DNA of 64,000 bases from Burkholderiales bacterium (GCA_016219375.1 JACRNC010000007.1:62001-126000), one strand, 5' to 3'. Shown: positions 31,564-41,886, counted from the first letter of the stretch. Numbers and translations: made by a program. The notes: generated by a model from the sequence alone, not told the origin.

Positions 31564-32535
31564 TCATCGGTTCTCCTTTCCGAACACCAGCGCATTGGGT
31601 CGGCGGTCCAGCTGGTCGGCCAGGCCGCGCAGGCTGCGCGAGGCCAGCGACAGATCGCGCACCGCGCCTTCCAGGTCGGCACGCAACGGGGTGCCGGCTG
31701 CCGTCAGGCCGGCGAACTGGTCCATGGCCTCGCGGGCGGACTCGGCCGCATCGCGCGTGGCGGCCAGCGTGAGCTGCAGATCCGGCTGGGCGGACAACAC
31801 CACGCCGCGCGAGGTCTCCGACAGCCGCTCGATGGACGCCAGCGTGCTGGTGGCCTGCACCTGCACCGCCTGCACTGCGCCGGTGGTGGCCGCCATGGCC
31901 TGGCGGGCCTGCGCGGCGGTGGCGGCGAACTCCTTGCCGCTGCTCTCCACCACCTGGCGCGTGCTGTTGAGCGCCGCGTCCAGCGACTTCACCGTCTGGC
32001 GCACCTCCTTGACGATGTCGGCCAGCGGGATCTCGGAGGCCTGCTCGATCAGCGCCTCCAGCCGGTCGCGCACGGCGGGGATCTCGGGCACCTTGCCGCG
32101 CCCGCCGGCCACCAGGTGCAGCGGCGTGTTGGGCTTGAAGTCCAGGTCCACGGCGGTCTGCCCGGTGACCACGCTCTGCACGATCAGCCGCGCGCGCAGG
32201 CCGCGCTGCACCAGGCCGGGGATGTCGCGGGTGCGCGGCGCCGGCTCGTCGCCCAGGCGCAGCACGTCGGCTGAGAGGTTGAGCTCCACCGGGATGCGGG
32301 CCACCAGCGTCTGTGGATCGACCTGGATGCCGATGGACTGGACCTCGCCGATCTTCACGCCGCGGAAGGTGATGGGCGCGCCCACGTACAGGCCGCGCAC
32401 GCTGCCCTGGAAGTAGACGATGGCCTTGCTGCGCTGGGCGAAGAGGTCGGCGCCGCCCAGGGTCAGCACGCCCACGACGATGAGCACGAAGGCGGCGAGG
32501 ACGAATCCGCCCACCAGCAGGGCGTTGCGTTTCAT
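31564..32535 (-). CDS. mlaD: MlaD/MCE-family lipid-transport substrate-binding protein
   Basis: A 323-residue inner-membrane-anchored periplasmic protein. One N-terminal helix (NALLVGGFVLAAFVLIVVGV) is followed by the MCE domain: RSKAIVYFQGSVRGLYVGAP, ITFRGVKIGEVQSIGI. The rest is largely helical with an extended alpha-helical tail. MCE proteins form hexameric rings that pass phospholipids between membranes. It is longer than E. coli MlaD (183 aa) and nearer in size to PqiB-like or Ttg2C-like single-MCE proteins. It overlaps the ATPase gene by four bases and, if the lipoprotein starts at 31567, also that gene by four. Confidence 0.9.
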   Translation of the reverse strand: MKRNALLVGGFVLAAFVLIVVGVLTLGGADLFAQRSKAIVYFQGSVRGLYVGAPITFRGVKIGEVQSIGIQVDPQTLVARIPVELNLSADVLRLGDEPAPRTRDIPGLVQRGLRARLIVQSVVTGQTAVDLDFKPNTPLHLVAGGRGKVPEIPAVRDRLEALIEQASEIPLADIVKEVRQTVKSLDAALNSTRQVVESSGKEFAATAAQARQAMAATTGAVQAVQVQATSTLASIERLSETSRGVVLSAQPDLQLTLAATRDAAESAREAMDQFAGLTAAGTPLRADLEGAVRDLSLASRSLRGLADQLDRRPNALVFGKENR

Positions 32536-33314
32536 GCAGGGGCTCCGGATTCAGCGGTCACGGGTTCGTCGGGCAGGGCTTCGCGGTGCAGGAAGGCATG
32601 CACGGTCGGATGGTGGCAGGTCTGGCGCAGCGCCTCGGGCTGGCCGTGGGCGATGGGCCGCTTGCTGTCGGCGTCCAGGAAGATGCCGTCGTCGGCCACG
32701 GCATACAGGCTGGGCAGCTCATGGCTGACCATCAGGATGGCCGCGCCGGTGCGCTCGCGGATGTCGAGGATCAGCTCGTCGAGCTTGCGCGAGCTGATCG
32801 GGTCCAGGCCGGCAGACGGCTCGTCCAGGAAGAGCAGCCGGGGCTGGGTGGCGATGGCCCGCGCCAGGCCGGCGCGCTTCTTCATGCCGCCGCTCAGGTC
32901 CGACGGGAAGTAGCGCGCGAACTCGGCCAGGCCCACCCAGCCCAGCGCCTCCATCGCGCGGGCCTCGCGCTCGGCGGTGGACAGGCCGGTCTGCAGCTGC
33001 AGCGGCAGCAGCACGTTGTCGAGCACGCTCATCGACGACCACAGCGCCGCGCTCTGGAACAGCACGCCGAAGCCGGCGCGGATGCGCGTCTGCTCGGCCA
33101 CGCGGCTGGCCCAGTAGTCAGTGCCCTCATAGAGCACCTGCCCGGCGGCCGGCCGCAGCAGGCCGATCAGGTGCTTGAGCAGCGTGCTCTTGCCGCAGCC
33201 GCTACCGCCCATGATGGCGAAGATGGTGCCCGGCTCCACGGCGAAGCTGATGTGCTCCTGGATCAGGCGCGCACCGAAGCGCATGCACAGGTCGCGGACT
33301 TCGAGCACGGGCAT
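32532..33314 (-). CDS. mlaF: MlaF-like ABC transporter ATP-binding protein
   Basis: A 260-residue ATPase driving the MCE lipid transporter. It has Walker A GGSGCGKSTLLKHLIGLL (residues ~38-55), the signature DLSGGMKKRAGLARAIA near 145, Walker B LLFLDEPSAGLDP near 165 and an H-loop in MVSHELPSLYAVAD. The LSGGMKKR form of the signature is typical of MlaF/Ttg2A. The ATG at 33314 begins the conserved PVLEVRDLCMRFG. It lies 13 bp after the permease gene and overlaps the MCE gene. Confidence 0.95.
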   Translation of the reverse strand: MPVLEVRDLCMRFGARLIQEHISFAVEPGTIFAIMGGSGCGKSTLLKHLIGLLRPAAGQVLYEGTDYWASRVAEQTRIRAGFGVLFQSAALWSSMSVLDNVLLPLQLQTGLSTAEREARAMEALGWVGLAEFARYFPSDLSGGMKKRAGLARAIATQPRLLFLDEPSAGLDPISSRKLDELILDIRERTGAAILMVSHELPSLYAVADDGIFLDADSKRPIAHGQPEALRQTCHHPTVHAFLHREALPDEPVTAESGAPA

Positions 33315-33327
33315 GGGTGCGGCCTCT

Positions 33328-34164
33328 TCAGATGCCGAGCGCGTTGGCGCAGACGGCGAACACCGCATCCAGCGCAATCACGCCGACGATGCCGGTGACC
33401 ACGGCGCGCGTGGTCGCCTGGCCCACGCCGGCCGCGTTGCGCGCCGCGTGCAGGCCGTGGTAGCAGCCGGCCATCGCCACCAGGGCGCCGAAGACGATGG
33501 CCTTGGTGAAGCCCAGGCCCAGGTGGTCGAAGCCCAGCGAGCCGACGCTGCGGTCGTAGTAAGCCGCCGGGGCCAGCTGCAGCATGCTCGCGCCCACCGC
33601 AAAGCCGCCCAGCAGGCCGGCCAGCGTGCCGTAGACATAGAGCAGCGGCATCATCAAAAGCAGCGCGATCACGCGCGGCACCACCAGATGGTCGGTGGCC
33701 GGCAGGCCCAGCACCTCCAGCGCGTCGATCTCCTCGTTGGTCTGCATGGTGGCCAGCTCGGCGGCAAAGGCCGCGCCGGTGCGCCCACACATCACCACCG
33801 CGGTGATCACGGCGGCCATCTCGCGCGACACGGCAATGGCCACCAGGTCGGCCACGAAGATGCCGGCGCCGAACTTGACCAGCTGCACCGCACCGACGAA
33901 GGCCAGGATGGCGCCCACCAGCACGTTGACCACGGTGACGATGGGCAGCGCCCGCGCGCTGGAGTCGGCCAGCACGCGGGTGAAGTCGGCCATGCGAAAG
34001 CGCGCACCGGCGCGCGGCACGCGCAGCACGGCCAGCGTCACCGCGCCCAGGAAGGCGGTGCTGTCCACCACCGGCCGGCTCACGCCGTGGCCCAGCGCCT
34101 GCACCGGGGCAAGCAGCCGGGCCAGGGCCGAGGGGCGGGGCGCGGGCGACGGAGGGGCGGTCAT
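33328..34164 (-). CDS. mlaE: MlaE-like ABC transporter permease
   Basis: A 278-residue inner-membrane permease of the MlaE family. After an amphipathic N-terminus come several helices with the family segments VTVVNVLVGAILAFVGAVQL, AVITAVVMCGRTGAAFAAEL and MQTNEEIDALEVLGL. With the MlaF-like ATPase and MCE protein it forms the core phospholipid transporter that maintains outer-membrane asymmetry. First gene of the minus-strand operon mlaE-mlaF-mlaD-lipoprotein-mtnN. No mlaC or mlaB is present here. Confidence 0.95.
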   Translation of the reverse strand: MTAPPSPAPRPSALARLLAPVQALGHGVSRPVVDSTAFLGAVTLAVLRVPRAGARFRMADFTRVLADSSARALPIVTVVNVLVGAILAFVGAVQLVKFGAGIFVADLVAIAVSREMAAVITAVVMCGRTGAAFAAELATMQTNEEIDALEVLGLPATDHLVVPRVIALLLMMPLLYVYGTLAGLLGGFAVGASMLQLAPAAYYDRSVGSLGFDHLGLGFTKAIVFGALVAMAGCYHGLHAARNAAGVGQATTRAVVTGIVGVIALDAVFAVCANALGI

Positions 34165-34320
34165 GCGGGGAGGATGGCGGCTGCCTGCATCGGCCCGGTT
34201 CTATCACGGCACGCTGGGCTCAAGCCGACCCGGTGCGGGCCGGCCGCCGCGGATGGCGCGAGCACCGGAGCGGGCCGGCGATCAAGCCGCCGCCACCCGC
34301 CGGTGCCGCCGGCCAGGCAC

Positions 34321-35196
34321 TCAGAAGCGCAGCCGCAGGTAGAGCGACGGCCCGTGCAGATCCACGTTGAGCTTGGCCTGCACGTCGTCGTTGCGCCAGT
34401 TGTAGCGGATGCGGGTGGCGCTGTATTCGGCACCGATCCCCAGGTTCTTGGTCGGGAACCACTCCACGCCCACGCCGCCGTTGACGATGTCGCCGTTCTG
34501 GTCGCCGCCGTTCTTCTTGGCGCCCGACACGTCGGCATACAGCCGCACCTGCTCGGTCAGCTGGTGGCGCAGGCCCAGCGTGACCAGCGGCGCCCAGGCT
34601 TCCTTGCTGTCGGTGTCGATCAGCGAGTCGCTGGCGCCACCGATGCTGGCGCGCGCGGCGTAGTCGAGCTGGATCTTGTAGTAGGCCGCGCCCAGGCCGA
34701 CGCCGAAGACCGTGTTGCCGCCGCCGAACCACCAGCGGTAGGAGAAGTTGCCCATGTCCAGCGTGGTCTTGGTGTCCAGGCTGGCGTCCACGGCATAGGT
34801 GGTGCCGTTGAAGCTGAAGGCATCGCGCACGCTGCGGCCCTGGCGGTCTTCCCAGCGGAAGAAGTCCACCGAGAAGCCCTGGCTGTCGAACAGCAGCCAG
34901 TCGATGCGCGCGCGGTAGATGGTGTCGTCACCCTGCAGCACGCGCTGCGGGCCGGTGCTCTGGCTGCCGTCGCGCGACTTGAGCGTCAGGTCGCCCTCCA
35001 CCTGCGGCTGGTAGCCGCCCAGCCAGATGCTGATGCGGTCCAGCGCGGGCGAGGGCTCGGCCTGGGCGGCCGGCGCGGCCAGCAGGGCCAGCACGGCGGC
35101 GGCCAGCAGGCCCGGGGTGCGCCGCGACAGGGAGGTGGCAGATGCGGGGACGACGGCGGCGCGGTCGCGGGGCGCGTCGCGGAAGGTCGGGGGCAT
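34321..35196 (-). CDS. Putative outer-membrane beta-barrel protein
   Basis: A 291-residue protein of unknown role. A signal peptide (RTPGLLAAAVLALLAAPAAQAE) ends in an AxA-type cleavage site (short form LLAAPAAQA). The mature part alternates polar and aromatic residues in strands, such as ISIWLGGYQPQVEGDLTL, FSYRWWFGGGNTVFGVGLGA and LGIGAEYSATRIRYNW. It ends in the typical barrel terminal phenylalanine (LYLRLRF). The ATG at 35196 has a GGAG Shine-Dalgarno seven bases upstream. It stands alone between mlaE and rlmI. It resembles porin-like barrels with paired strands; no closer family is recognised. Confidence 0.8.
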   Translation of the reverse strand: MPPTFRDAPRDRAAVVPASATSLSRRTPGLLAAAVLALLAAPAAQAEPSPALDRISIWLGGYQPQVEGDLTLKSRDGSQSTGPQRVLQGDDTIYRARIDWLLFDSQGFSVDFFRWEDRQGRSVRDAFSFNGTTYAVDASLDTKTTLDMGNFSYRWWFGGGNTVFGVGLGAAYYKIQLDYAARASIGGASDSLIDTDSKEAWAPLVTLGLRHQLTEQVRLYADVSGAKKNGGDQNGDIVNGGVGVEWFPTKNLGIGAEYSATRIRYNWRNDDVQAKLNVDLHGPSLYLRLRF

Positions 35197-35373
35197 GACG
35201 ATCTCCGGCAAGTTGAAGAGCGCTGCCACGGCATGTGACAGCGTGTGACTTGCGGTGGATCGTCCGGCGCGGACAAGACCCTGTCAGTCGGTCGGGACGC
35301 GCGCCGGCGTGTAGGACGGCGCCGCACGTCGCTGGCAGCGGCGTCGGGCCCCGGGCACGGGGCTGCGCCGCGT

Positions 35374-36567
35374 TCAGCGCGTGACGATCATCAGCCCCTT
35401 GAGGTACTCGCCCTCGGGGAAGGTCAGCGTGGTCGGATGGTCGGCCGCGGCCTCCAGGCGCTTGAGCAGGTAGCCGTTCACCTGCGCATCGGCTGCCGCA
35501 CCGGCCACGATCTTGTGGAAGAGGTCCGCCGGGATGCCGCCCGAGCAGGAGAAGCTCAGCAGCAGGCCGCCGGGCGCCAGCAGCTTGAGCGCCAGGCGGT
35601 TGATGTCCTTGTAGGCGCGCGCGGCACGCTCGGCCGACGCCGCATTGGGCGCGAACTTGGGCGGGTCCAGCACGATGGCGTCGAACTGCTCGCCGGCCTG
35701 CAGCCGCCGGCGCAGCTCGGCATTCACGTCCGTATCGCAGGCGGTATGGCGCGCGGCGTCGAAGCCGTTCATCGCCACGTGGCGCACGGCCTGCTCCAGC
35801 GCCGGGGCGGAGGAGTCGACGCTGACCACCTCCTGCGCGCCGCCCGCCAGCGCGGCCACGCTGAAGCCGCCGGTGTAGCTGTAGCAGTTGAGCACGCGCC
35901 TGCAGCCGAGCTGCCGCACCGCGTCGGCGAACAGCCGGCGGTTGTCGCGCTGGTCCAGGTAGTAGCCGGTCTTGTGGCCGGCGGCCACGTCCACGGCCAG
36001 CTGCCAGCCGTGCTCGCGGATGACGACCTCGGTGGACGGCTCGCCCGGGCCCTGGCCACGCAGCCAGCCGCGCACCGGCTCCAGGCCTTCGAGCTTGCGC
36101 GCGCTGGCGTCCGAGCGTTCATAGAGCCGCGTGCAGCCGGTGGCCTGCAGCAGCGCATCGGCGATCACGGCCTTCCAGCGCTCCACGCCGGTGGACAGGA
36201 ACTGCGCGCTCAGCAGCTCGCCGTAGCGATCGACGATCAAGCCGGGCAGGCCGTCGGCCTCGCCGTGCACCAGGCGCACCGCATCGCTGTCGATGGCCAA
36301 CCGGCTGCGCAGGGCCACGGCCTGCTGCACGCGGCGGGCGAAGAAGGCCGCGTCGATGCGCTCGGCCTCGTCGAAGCTCCAGGCGCGCACGCGGATCTGC
36401 GAGGCCGGGCTGAACGCGCCCCAGGCCAGGAAGCGGCCGTCGGCCGCCTCCACGCGCACCGTCTCGCCGGCGTCGCCGCCGCCACGGGCGATGCTGCCCT
36501 GGAACACCCAGGGATGGCGGCGCAGCAGCGAGCGGTCCTTGCCCTCGCGCAGGCGGATGGTCTTCAT
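35374..36567 (-). CDS. rlmI: 23S rRNA (cytosine-C5)-methyltransferase RlmI family
   Basis: SAM-dependent enzyme that forms m5C at the position equivalent to E. coli 23S C1962. The 397 residues have an N-terminal PUA domain ([13 protein letters not shown]). A linker and a Rossmann methyltransferase domain follow, with [19 protein letters not shown] near 222, [13 protein letters not shown] near 287 and [10 protein letters not shown] near 345, where the cysteine corresponds to the catalytic motif. Its start lies 124 bp after the ABC ATPase gene on the same strand, so it may be expressed with it. Confidence 0.93.
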   Translation of the reverse strand: MKTIRLREGKDRSLLRRHPWVFQGSIARGGGDAGETVRVEAADGRFLAWGAFSPASQIRVRAWSFDEAERIDAAFFARRVQQAVALRSRLAIDSDAVRLVHGEADGLPGLIVDRYGELLSAQFLSTGVERWKAVIADALLQATGCTRLYERSDASARKLEGLEPVRGWLRGQGPGEPSTEVVIREHGWQLAVDVAAGHKTGYYLDQRDNRRLFADAVRQLGCRRVLNCYSYTGGFSVAALAGGAQEVVSVDSSAPALEQAVRHVAMNGFDAARHTACDTDVNAELRRRLQAGEQFDAIVLDPPKFAPNAASAERAARAYKDINRLALKLLAPGGLLLSFSCSGGIPADLFHKIVAGAAADAQVNGYLLKRLEAAADHPTTLTFPEGEYLKGLMIVTR

Positions 36568-36690
36568 GATGGTGCGGCTCGACAGGAGAGAAGGCCGCGA
36601 TTGTCCCGCCGCCGGCCCGTGGCGGCCGATCGCCCCCGGGCAGGCTTTGATGCCGCAGCGGCGCAGGCCGGGGCCGCGGGCCGCCGATGT

Positions 36691-37406
<716 letters not shown>

Positions 37407-37410
<4 letters not shown>

Positions 37411-38705
37411 GACGCCGCCAGCTTCACGCGCGCGCCGTGCTCCAGCTGCGGCGGCGGCTGCAGCACCACGCGGTCGCCTGAGCGCAGGCTGCCGCTGACT
37501 TCCACCACGTCGCCCAGCTTGCGGCCCGGGGTGACGGGCACCGCCTCCACGGTCTCCTCGCCGGTCGCGCCGCTGACGCGCAGCACCACTTTGCGCCCGC
37601 CGCGCTCGACGACGGCCTGCGGGTTGACCGCCAGCAGCGGCAGCTGATCGGCCGCGGTGATGGGCCGGCTCAGGAAGGCCACCTTGGCGCTCATCTCCGG
37701 CAGGATGCGGGTGTCGAGCTGCTCGAACTGGATCTTGGTCATCACCGTGGCCTTGGCCCGGTCCACCGTGGGCACGATGCCCACCACCCGGCCGCGGAAG
37801 CGCGCCTGCGGCAGGGCGTCCAGCGTGATCTCCACCGGCTGGCCCGGCCGGGCCTTGGACAGGTTGCCCTCGGAGACATCGGCCTCCACCTCCAGCGTGG
37901 ACATGTCGGCCATCGTCACCACCGCGCCCTGCGCGCCGGCGGCGCTGGACATGGGCGTGATCATGTCGCCCACGTTGGCGTTCTTGACCAGCACCACGCC
38001 GTCGAAGGGCGCGCGGATCTCGGTGAAGTCGGCATTGACCTGCTGCACCTGCAGCTGGGCCTTGGCCTGCGCCAGCGTGGCCTGTGCGGCCGAGCGCGCG
38101 GCCAGGGCGGCATTCACGCGCGTCTGCGCGGCGTCCACCGCCTGCGGCGAGATGAAGCCCTGCGCCTGCAGGCCCTGGCTGCGGCGCAGCTCGGCCTGGG
38201 CATTGGTCAGCTCCACCTCGGCCTGGCGCACGCCGGCCTCGGCCTGGTGCACGCCGGCCTGCGCGGCCAGCATGGCGGCCCGCACGTCGCTGTCGTCCAG
38301 GCGCGCGATCAGCTCGCCCTTGCGCACCGGCGAGCCCTCGCGCACATGCAGCTCCATCAGCCGCCCGGCCGCCTTGGACGACACGGCCGCGCGCCGCTGC
38401 GCCACCACGTAGCCCGAGGCGGTCAGCTCCACATACTGCTGCGACGCGGTGGACTGCACCACCGAGCTCACGCGCACCTCGGTAGCCCGCGGCGCCAGCC
38501 AGGCGGCCACCGCGCCCACGCCCACCACGGCTGCAGCCACCCAGGGCCACAGGCGCCGTCGGCGGCGGCCGGCCGGCGCGGCCGAGCGGTCGATGCGCAG
38601 GCCGCGCAGGCCCGACGCGCCGGGCTTGTCGCCCGGCAAGGTGCTTGGCGGGGAGCCCGGCGTGGCGGCCGGGGACGGGGCGGGCGGTTCGCTCGGAGCG
38701 CTCAT
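37407..38705 (-). CDS. HlyD/MacA-family periplasmic adaptor
   Basis: A 432-residue membrane-fusion protein. A Pro/Ser-rich cytoplasmic start and an Arg cluster (GRRRRRLWP) precede one membrane helix (WVAAAVVGVGAVAAWLAP). The barrel-lipoyl-hairpin architecture follows: ELTASGYVVAQRRAAVSSKA, a coiled-coil hairpin rich in AQA repeats (residues ~150-230), then ADFTEIRAPFDGVVLVKN. It links an inner-membrane transporter to the outer membrane in tripartite efflux. The ATG at 38705 was chosen over 38720. It is paired with the downstream ATPase but lacks an adjacent permease or TolC-type gene. Confidence 0.92.
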
Positions 38706-38789
38706 GGGGCCGACGTGCAAGGGCGCCGCAGCGCGGCAGGGCCCGGATTGTGGCCGAGCGCCGGCCGGCTCCCTCGCCGTTTATCGGCC

Positions 38790-38825
38790 CGGCACAAGGC
38801 TCGGCACAAGGCCCGGCACACGGCC
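38790..38825. repeat. Three tandem copies of a 12-bp repeat
   Basis: CGGCACAAGGCT (38790-38801), CGGCACAAGGCC (38802-38813) and CGGCACACGGCC (38814-38825) lie in the 150-bp gap between fadD and the adaptor gene. They would be in the upstream leader of the adaptor gene or just after the fadD stop, on the minus strand. Confidence 0.85.
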
Positions 38826-38856
38826 TTGGCGGGTGCGCCGGGCGGCGGCTGGCGGC

Positions 38857-40530
38857 TCAGGCCTCGCGCAGCGCGCGGCGCAGGATCTTGCCCACCGGGG
38901 TCTTGGGCAGCTCCGCACGGAATTCGACGATCTTCGGCCGCTTGTAGCCGGTGAGGTTGGCCTCGCACCAGGCGCGCACGCGCTCCTCGGTCAGCGTGGG
39001 GTCGGACTTCACCAGCACCACCTTGACCGCCTCGCCGGATTTGTCATCCGGCACGCCCACGGCCGCGGCCTCCAGCACGCCGGGCATCTGGGTGAGCACG
39101 TCCTCAATCTCATTGGGGTACACGTTGAAGCCCGAGACCAGGATCATGTCCTTCTTGCGATCCACGATGCGCACATAGCCGCGCTCGTCCATCACGCCGA
39201 TGTCGCCGGTGCGGAAGAAGCCGTCGACGGTCATCACCTTGGCCGTTTCCTCAGGCCGCTGCCAGTAGCCCTTCATCACCTGCGGGCCGCGCGCGGCGAT
39301 CTCGCCCGGCGTGCCCAGCGGCAGCTCGTTGCCGGCGTCGTCCAGGATGCGGATCTCGGTGGACGGCATCGGCAGGCCGATGGTGCCGGTGAACTCGCGG
39401 CTGGTCGGGATGTTGCAGGTCAGCGTGGGTGAGGTCTCGGACAAGCCATAGCCCTCGCAGATCGCCGTGCCGGTCTTGGCCTGCCAGAGCTTGGCCGTGG
39501 CGCTCTGCACCGCCATGCCGCCGCCCACGGTCACGCGCAGCCTGGACCAGTCCACCTTGTTGAAGTCCGGGTGGTGGGCCATCGCGTGGAAGAGGGTGTT
39601 CACGCCCGGGAAGCTGTGGAAGGGCTGGCGGGCCAGCTCCTTGAGCATGGCCGGCAGGTCGCGCGGGTTGACGATCAGCACATTGCAGCCGCCCAGCCGC
39701 ATGTTGAGCATCATGCAGGCCGTGAAGCCGAAGATGTGATAGAGCGGCAGCGCGCAGATCAGCACCGGCTGCTCCTCGCGGCCCAGCTGCGCCCACAGCG
39801 GGCCGTTCCACGCCTCGGACTGCAGGATGTTGGCGGCGATGTTGCGGTGGGTGAGCATCGCGCCCTTGCTCACGCCGGTGGTGCCGCCGGTGTACTGCAG
39901 CACGGCGATGTCGCCGGGCTGCACGGCCGGGCGCGTCCAGCCGCGCCGCGCGCCGGTGGCCAGCGCGGCATTGAAGCGCTGCGCGCGCGGCAGGCTGTAG
40001 GCCGGCACCATCTTCTTGACGCGCCGCACCACGTGGTTGATCAGTGCGCCCTTGAGCGCGCCCATCATGTCGCCCATTGCCGCCAGCACGACGTGGCGCA
40101 CCGCCGTCTTGTCCAGGCACTGCTGCAGCGTGGCAGCGAAGTTCTCGATGATGACGATGGCCACCGCGCCGGAATCCTTGAGCTGGTGCTCCAGCTCGCG
40201 CGCGGTGTAGAGCGGATTGACGTTGACCACCACGCAGCCCGCGCGCAGCGCGCCGAACACCGCCACCGGGTACTGCGGCACGTTGGGCATCATGATCGCC
40301 ACCCGGTCGCCGGGCTTCAGGCCCAGGCTCTGCAGGTAGCCGGCGAACTGGCGCGATAGCGCATCGATCTCGCCGAAGCTCCATGAGCGGCCCATGAAGC
40401 GGTAGGCCGCCCGGTCGCGGAAGCTGCTGCAGCCCTGGTCGATCAGGTCCAGCAGCGTGGGGATCTGGTCCGGGTCAATCTCGGCCGGCACGCCGCTGGG
40501 GTAGCTCTTCAGCCAGATCCTGTCGCTCAT
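38857..40530 (-). CDS. fadD: Long-chain fatty-acid-CoA ligase
   Basis: Activates long-chain fatty acids to acyl-CoA using ATP. The 557 residues show the adenylate-forming motifs: YTGGTTGVSKGAMLTHRNI (P-loop-like, ~residue 210), GYGLSETSP near 330, and RTGDIGVMDERGYVRIVDRK near 430 with KKDMILVSGFNVYPNEIE. The catalytic lysine lies near the end in LPKTPVGKILRR. The ATG at 40530 has a strong AGGAGG Shine-Dalgarno five bases upstream, which rules out the longer in-frame reading. Two long C tracts lie 64-90 bp upstream on its strand. Confidence 0.95.
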   Translation of the reverse strand: MSDRIWLKSYPSGVPAEIDPDQIPTLLDLIDQGCSSFRDRAAYRFMGRSWSFGEIDALSRQFAGYLQSLGLKPGDRVAIMMPNVPQYPVAVFGALRAGCVVVNVNPLYTARELEHQLKDSGAVAIVIIENFAATLQQCLDKTAVRHVVLAAMGDMMGALKGALINHVVRRVKKMVPAYSLPRAQRFNAALATGARRGWTRPAVQPGDIAVLQYTGGTTGVSKGAMLTHRNIAANILQSEAWNGPLWAQLGREEQPVLICALPLYHIFGFTACMMLNMRLGGCNVLIVNPRDLPAMLKELARQPFHSFPGVNTLFHAMAHHPDFNKVDWSRLRVTVGGGMAVQSATAKLWQAKTGTAICEGYGLSETSPTLTCNIPTSREFTGTIGLPMPSTEIRILDDAGNELPLGTPGEIAARGPQVMKGYWQRPEETAKVMTVDGFFRTGDIGVMDERGYVRIVDRKKDMILVSGFNVYPNEIEDVLTQMPGVLEAAAVGVPDDKSGEAVKVVLVKSDPTLTEERVRAWCEANLTGYKRPKIVEFRAELPKTPVGKILRRALREA

Positions 40531-40593
40531 TGGTCCTCCTGATGGTGCGCGACGATTCTGGAAGCGGCGGCCGGCGCGGCCCATCAGGGTAAA

Positions 40594-40620
40594 GGGGGGG
40601 GCGACTCCCAGGGGGGGGGG
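40594..40620. repeat. Two homopolymeric G tracts upstream of fadD
   Basis: A run of eight G (40594-40601) and a run of ten G (40611-40620), nine bases apart, lie 64-90 bp before the fadD start codon on the opposite strand (C runs when read with fadD). No other run of this length was noticed in the window. Such tracts are prone to length change by slippage. Confidence 0.9.
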
Positions 40621-40694
40621 CGCCTGCCTGGCGAAATGTGGCGGGTGACGCGGATGCGGCGGGTGGAGCGGCAGGCGCCGCGGCCCAAAAAGAA

Positions 40695-40719
40695 AAGCGA
40701 CCTGCATGGCAGGTCGCTT
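40695..40719 (-). terminator. Terminator downstream of the first PEP-CTERM gene
   Basis: AAGCGACCTGC (40695-40705) pairs perfectly with GCAGGTCGCTT (40709-40719) around a three-base loop. On the minus strand the stem is followed by TTCTTTTTGGG. It ends the transcript of the gene at 40774-41502. Confidence 0.9.
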
Positions 40720-40773
40720 CACCGTATGCCCGACGTGCAGTGCGTCGGGCGCCGGGTGCAGGCCGCGGGCCGA

Positions 40774-41502
40774 TCAGCCGCGCCGGCGGCGGGCCACCCA
40801 GGCGGCACCGGCCAGGCCCAGGCCGACCAGCGCATAGGTGCTGGGCTCCGGGATCGGCGCAATGCCGATGGCGGCCAGGTAGAAGGACTCCGGCGACGCC
40901 TGCGAGAAGCCGATGCGGAAGGTCGTGCCCTGCAGGCCGCTGGCGCCCAGGATGCGCGGCTGGCCGTTCTGCAGGCCGAACAGCGCCCGCTGCGTCGGGC
41001 CGCCGTCCACGCTGATGGTGAACTCGTCGAAGGCGTCGAGCTCGCCGTTGGGGCCGGTCAGCGAGCCCTTGAAGCGGTCGTCCGGGAAGAACCACAGCGA
41101 GTTCAGCGTGACCGCCTTGCTGAAGCTGAGCACCAGGTTCTCAGCCGGCGCGCTGACCGACGGGTTGACATCGGCCGCTCCCAACAGAGACGTGCCGGTC
41201 AACACGCCCAGGCCGCTGTTCTTCAGCGAGCTCTGTTGCACGTAGGCCATCTTGTCGAGCAACAGGTTGTCTTCGGCCGTCACGGTCAGCTTGCCGCCCG
41301 TGGTGGTGTTGAAGGTCAGCCGCTCGGGGCAGGTGCCAATCAGGCAACCGTCCTTGCCGCCGGCGGTGCCCGTCACCTTGCTGGACGGCAGGGTGATGAC
41401 GTTGCTGGTGGTGAAGCTTAGGTATTCGGTGGCGGCCGTGGCCGGTAAGGCCAGTGCCGCGGCGGCGGCCAGCGCGGCGATCTTCAGGCTTGCATTGAAC
41501 AT
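40774..41502 (-). CDS. PEP-CTERM sorting domain protein
   Basis: A 242-residue exported protein. The signal peptide (LKIAALAAAAALALPATAA) is followed by a beta-rich extracellular domain, and the C-terminus is a complete PEP-CTERM tag: PEPSTYALVGLGLAG, a membrane helix, and the basic end WVARRRRG. In bacteria with exosortase EpsH/XrtA the tag is cleaved after sorting to the cell surface, often alongside exopolysaccharide. The ATG at 41502 has a GGAGGGG Shine-Dalgarno and begins the signal peptide. It is followed by a strong terminator, so it is monocistronic. The domain function is unknown. It diverges from the Slam-type pair. Confidence 0.92.
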   Translation of the reverse strand: MFNASLKIAALAAAAALALPATAATEYLSFTTSNVITLPSSKVTGTAGGKDGCLIGTCPERLTFNTTTGGKLTVTAEDNLLLDKMAYVQQSSLKNSGLGVLTGTSLLGAADVNPSVSAPAENLVLSFSKAVTLNSLWFFPDDRFKGSLTGPNGELDAFDEFTISVDGGPTQRALFGLQNGQPRILGASGLQGTTFRIGFSQASPESFYLAAIGIAPIPEPSTYALVGLGLAGAAWVARRRRG

Positions 41503-41886
41503 ATGTCCCCTCCGGTTTTGATGGACGCATACGGATACGCGTGTTGCAAGCCTAGCGGCAGCCCATCCCGCGCCGCTGTTCGTGCCCTCCCCGCGATCGC
41601 GGGGGAAAAGGCGGCCGGCCATTCGACTGGCGCCATTGCACAAGCCAGGCCCCTGGGGCAGACCCTAGGCTGCACGGCCGTGGTGCCGTCCAGCCGCAGG
41701 ACCAGCCCAGCGCAGATCGCACCCGCGCGCGATGCATGAAGGCAACGCCTGACCCCCTGAATGGGAGTCCATCCATGCGAGCGTGATCTTTGACAATCCC
41801 ACGAACATGAACGTATCAAAAAGTAGCGGAGGCGCCGCACCTGCTGCAGTGGGCAGCACGGACCGGTGGCGCCATCCGGAGCAGAC
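41503..41886. other. Divergent intergenic region between PEP-CTERM and Slam-type genes
   Basis: About 384 bp, visibly less GC-rich at its right end. It contains the plus-strand promoter candidate at 41790-41819. I looked for a sigma-54 GG-N10-GC element in front of the PEP-CTERM gene, as known from other PEP-CTERM genes, and saw only poor matches. No protein-coding gene is supported. Confidence 0.5.
41790..41819 (+). promoter_or_regulatory. Promoter of the Slam-type operon
   Basis: TTGACA, a perfect -35 hexamer, lies at 41790-41795. With an 18-bp spacer TATCAA follows at 41814-41819 as a four-of-six -10. The local base composition is A/T-rich for this genome, and the downstream gene starts about 68 bp later. 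No Fur-box palindrome was recognised. Confidence 0.6.

Noticed and set aside
38540-38720. Extension of the ABC ATPase frame through the adaptor gene to 38550
   Set aside because: The upstream part is a different frame of the adaptor gene. The ATPase domain starts right after the ATG at 37410, which overlaps the adaptor stop by four bases.
41503-41700. Sigma-54 (-24/-12) promoter for the PEP-CTERM gene
   Set aside because: The best matches lack the essential GG at -24 or have the wrong spacing to GC at -12.
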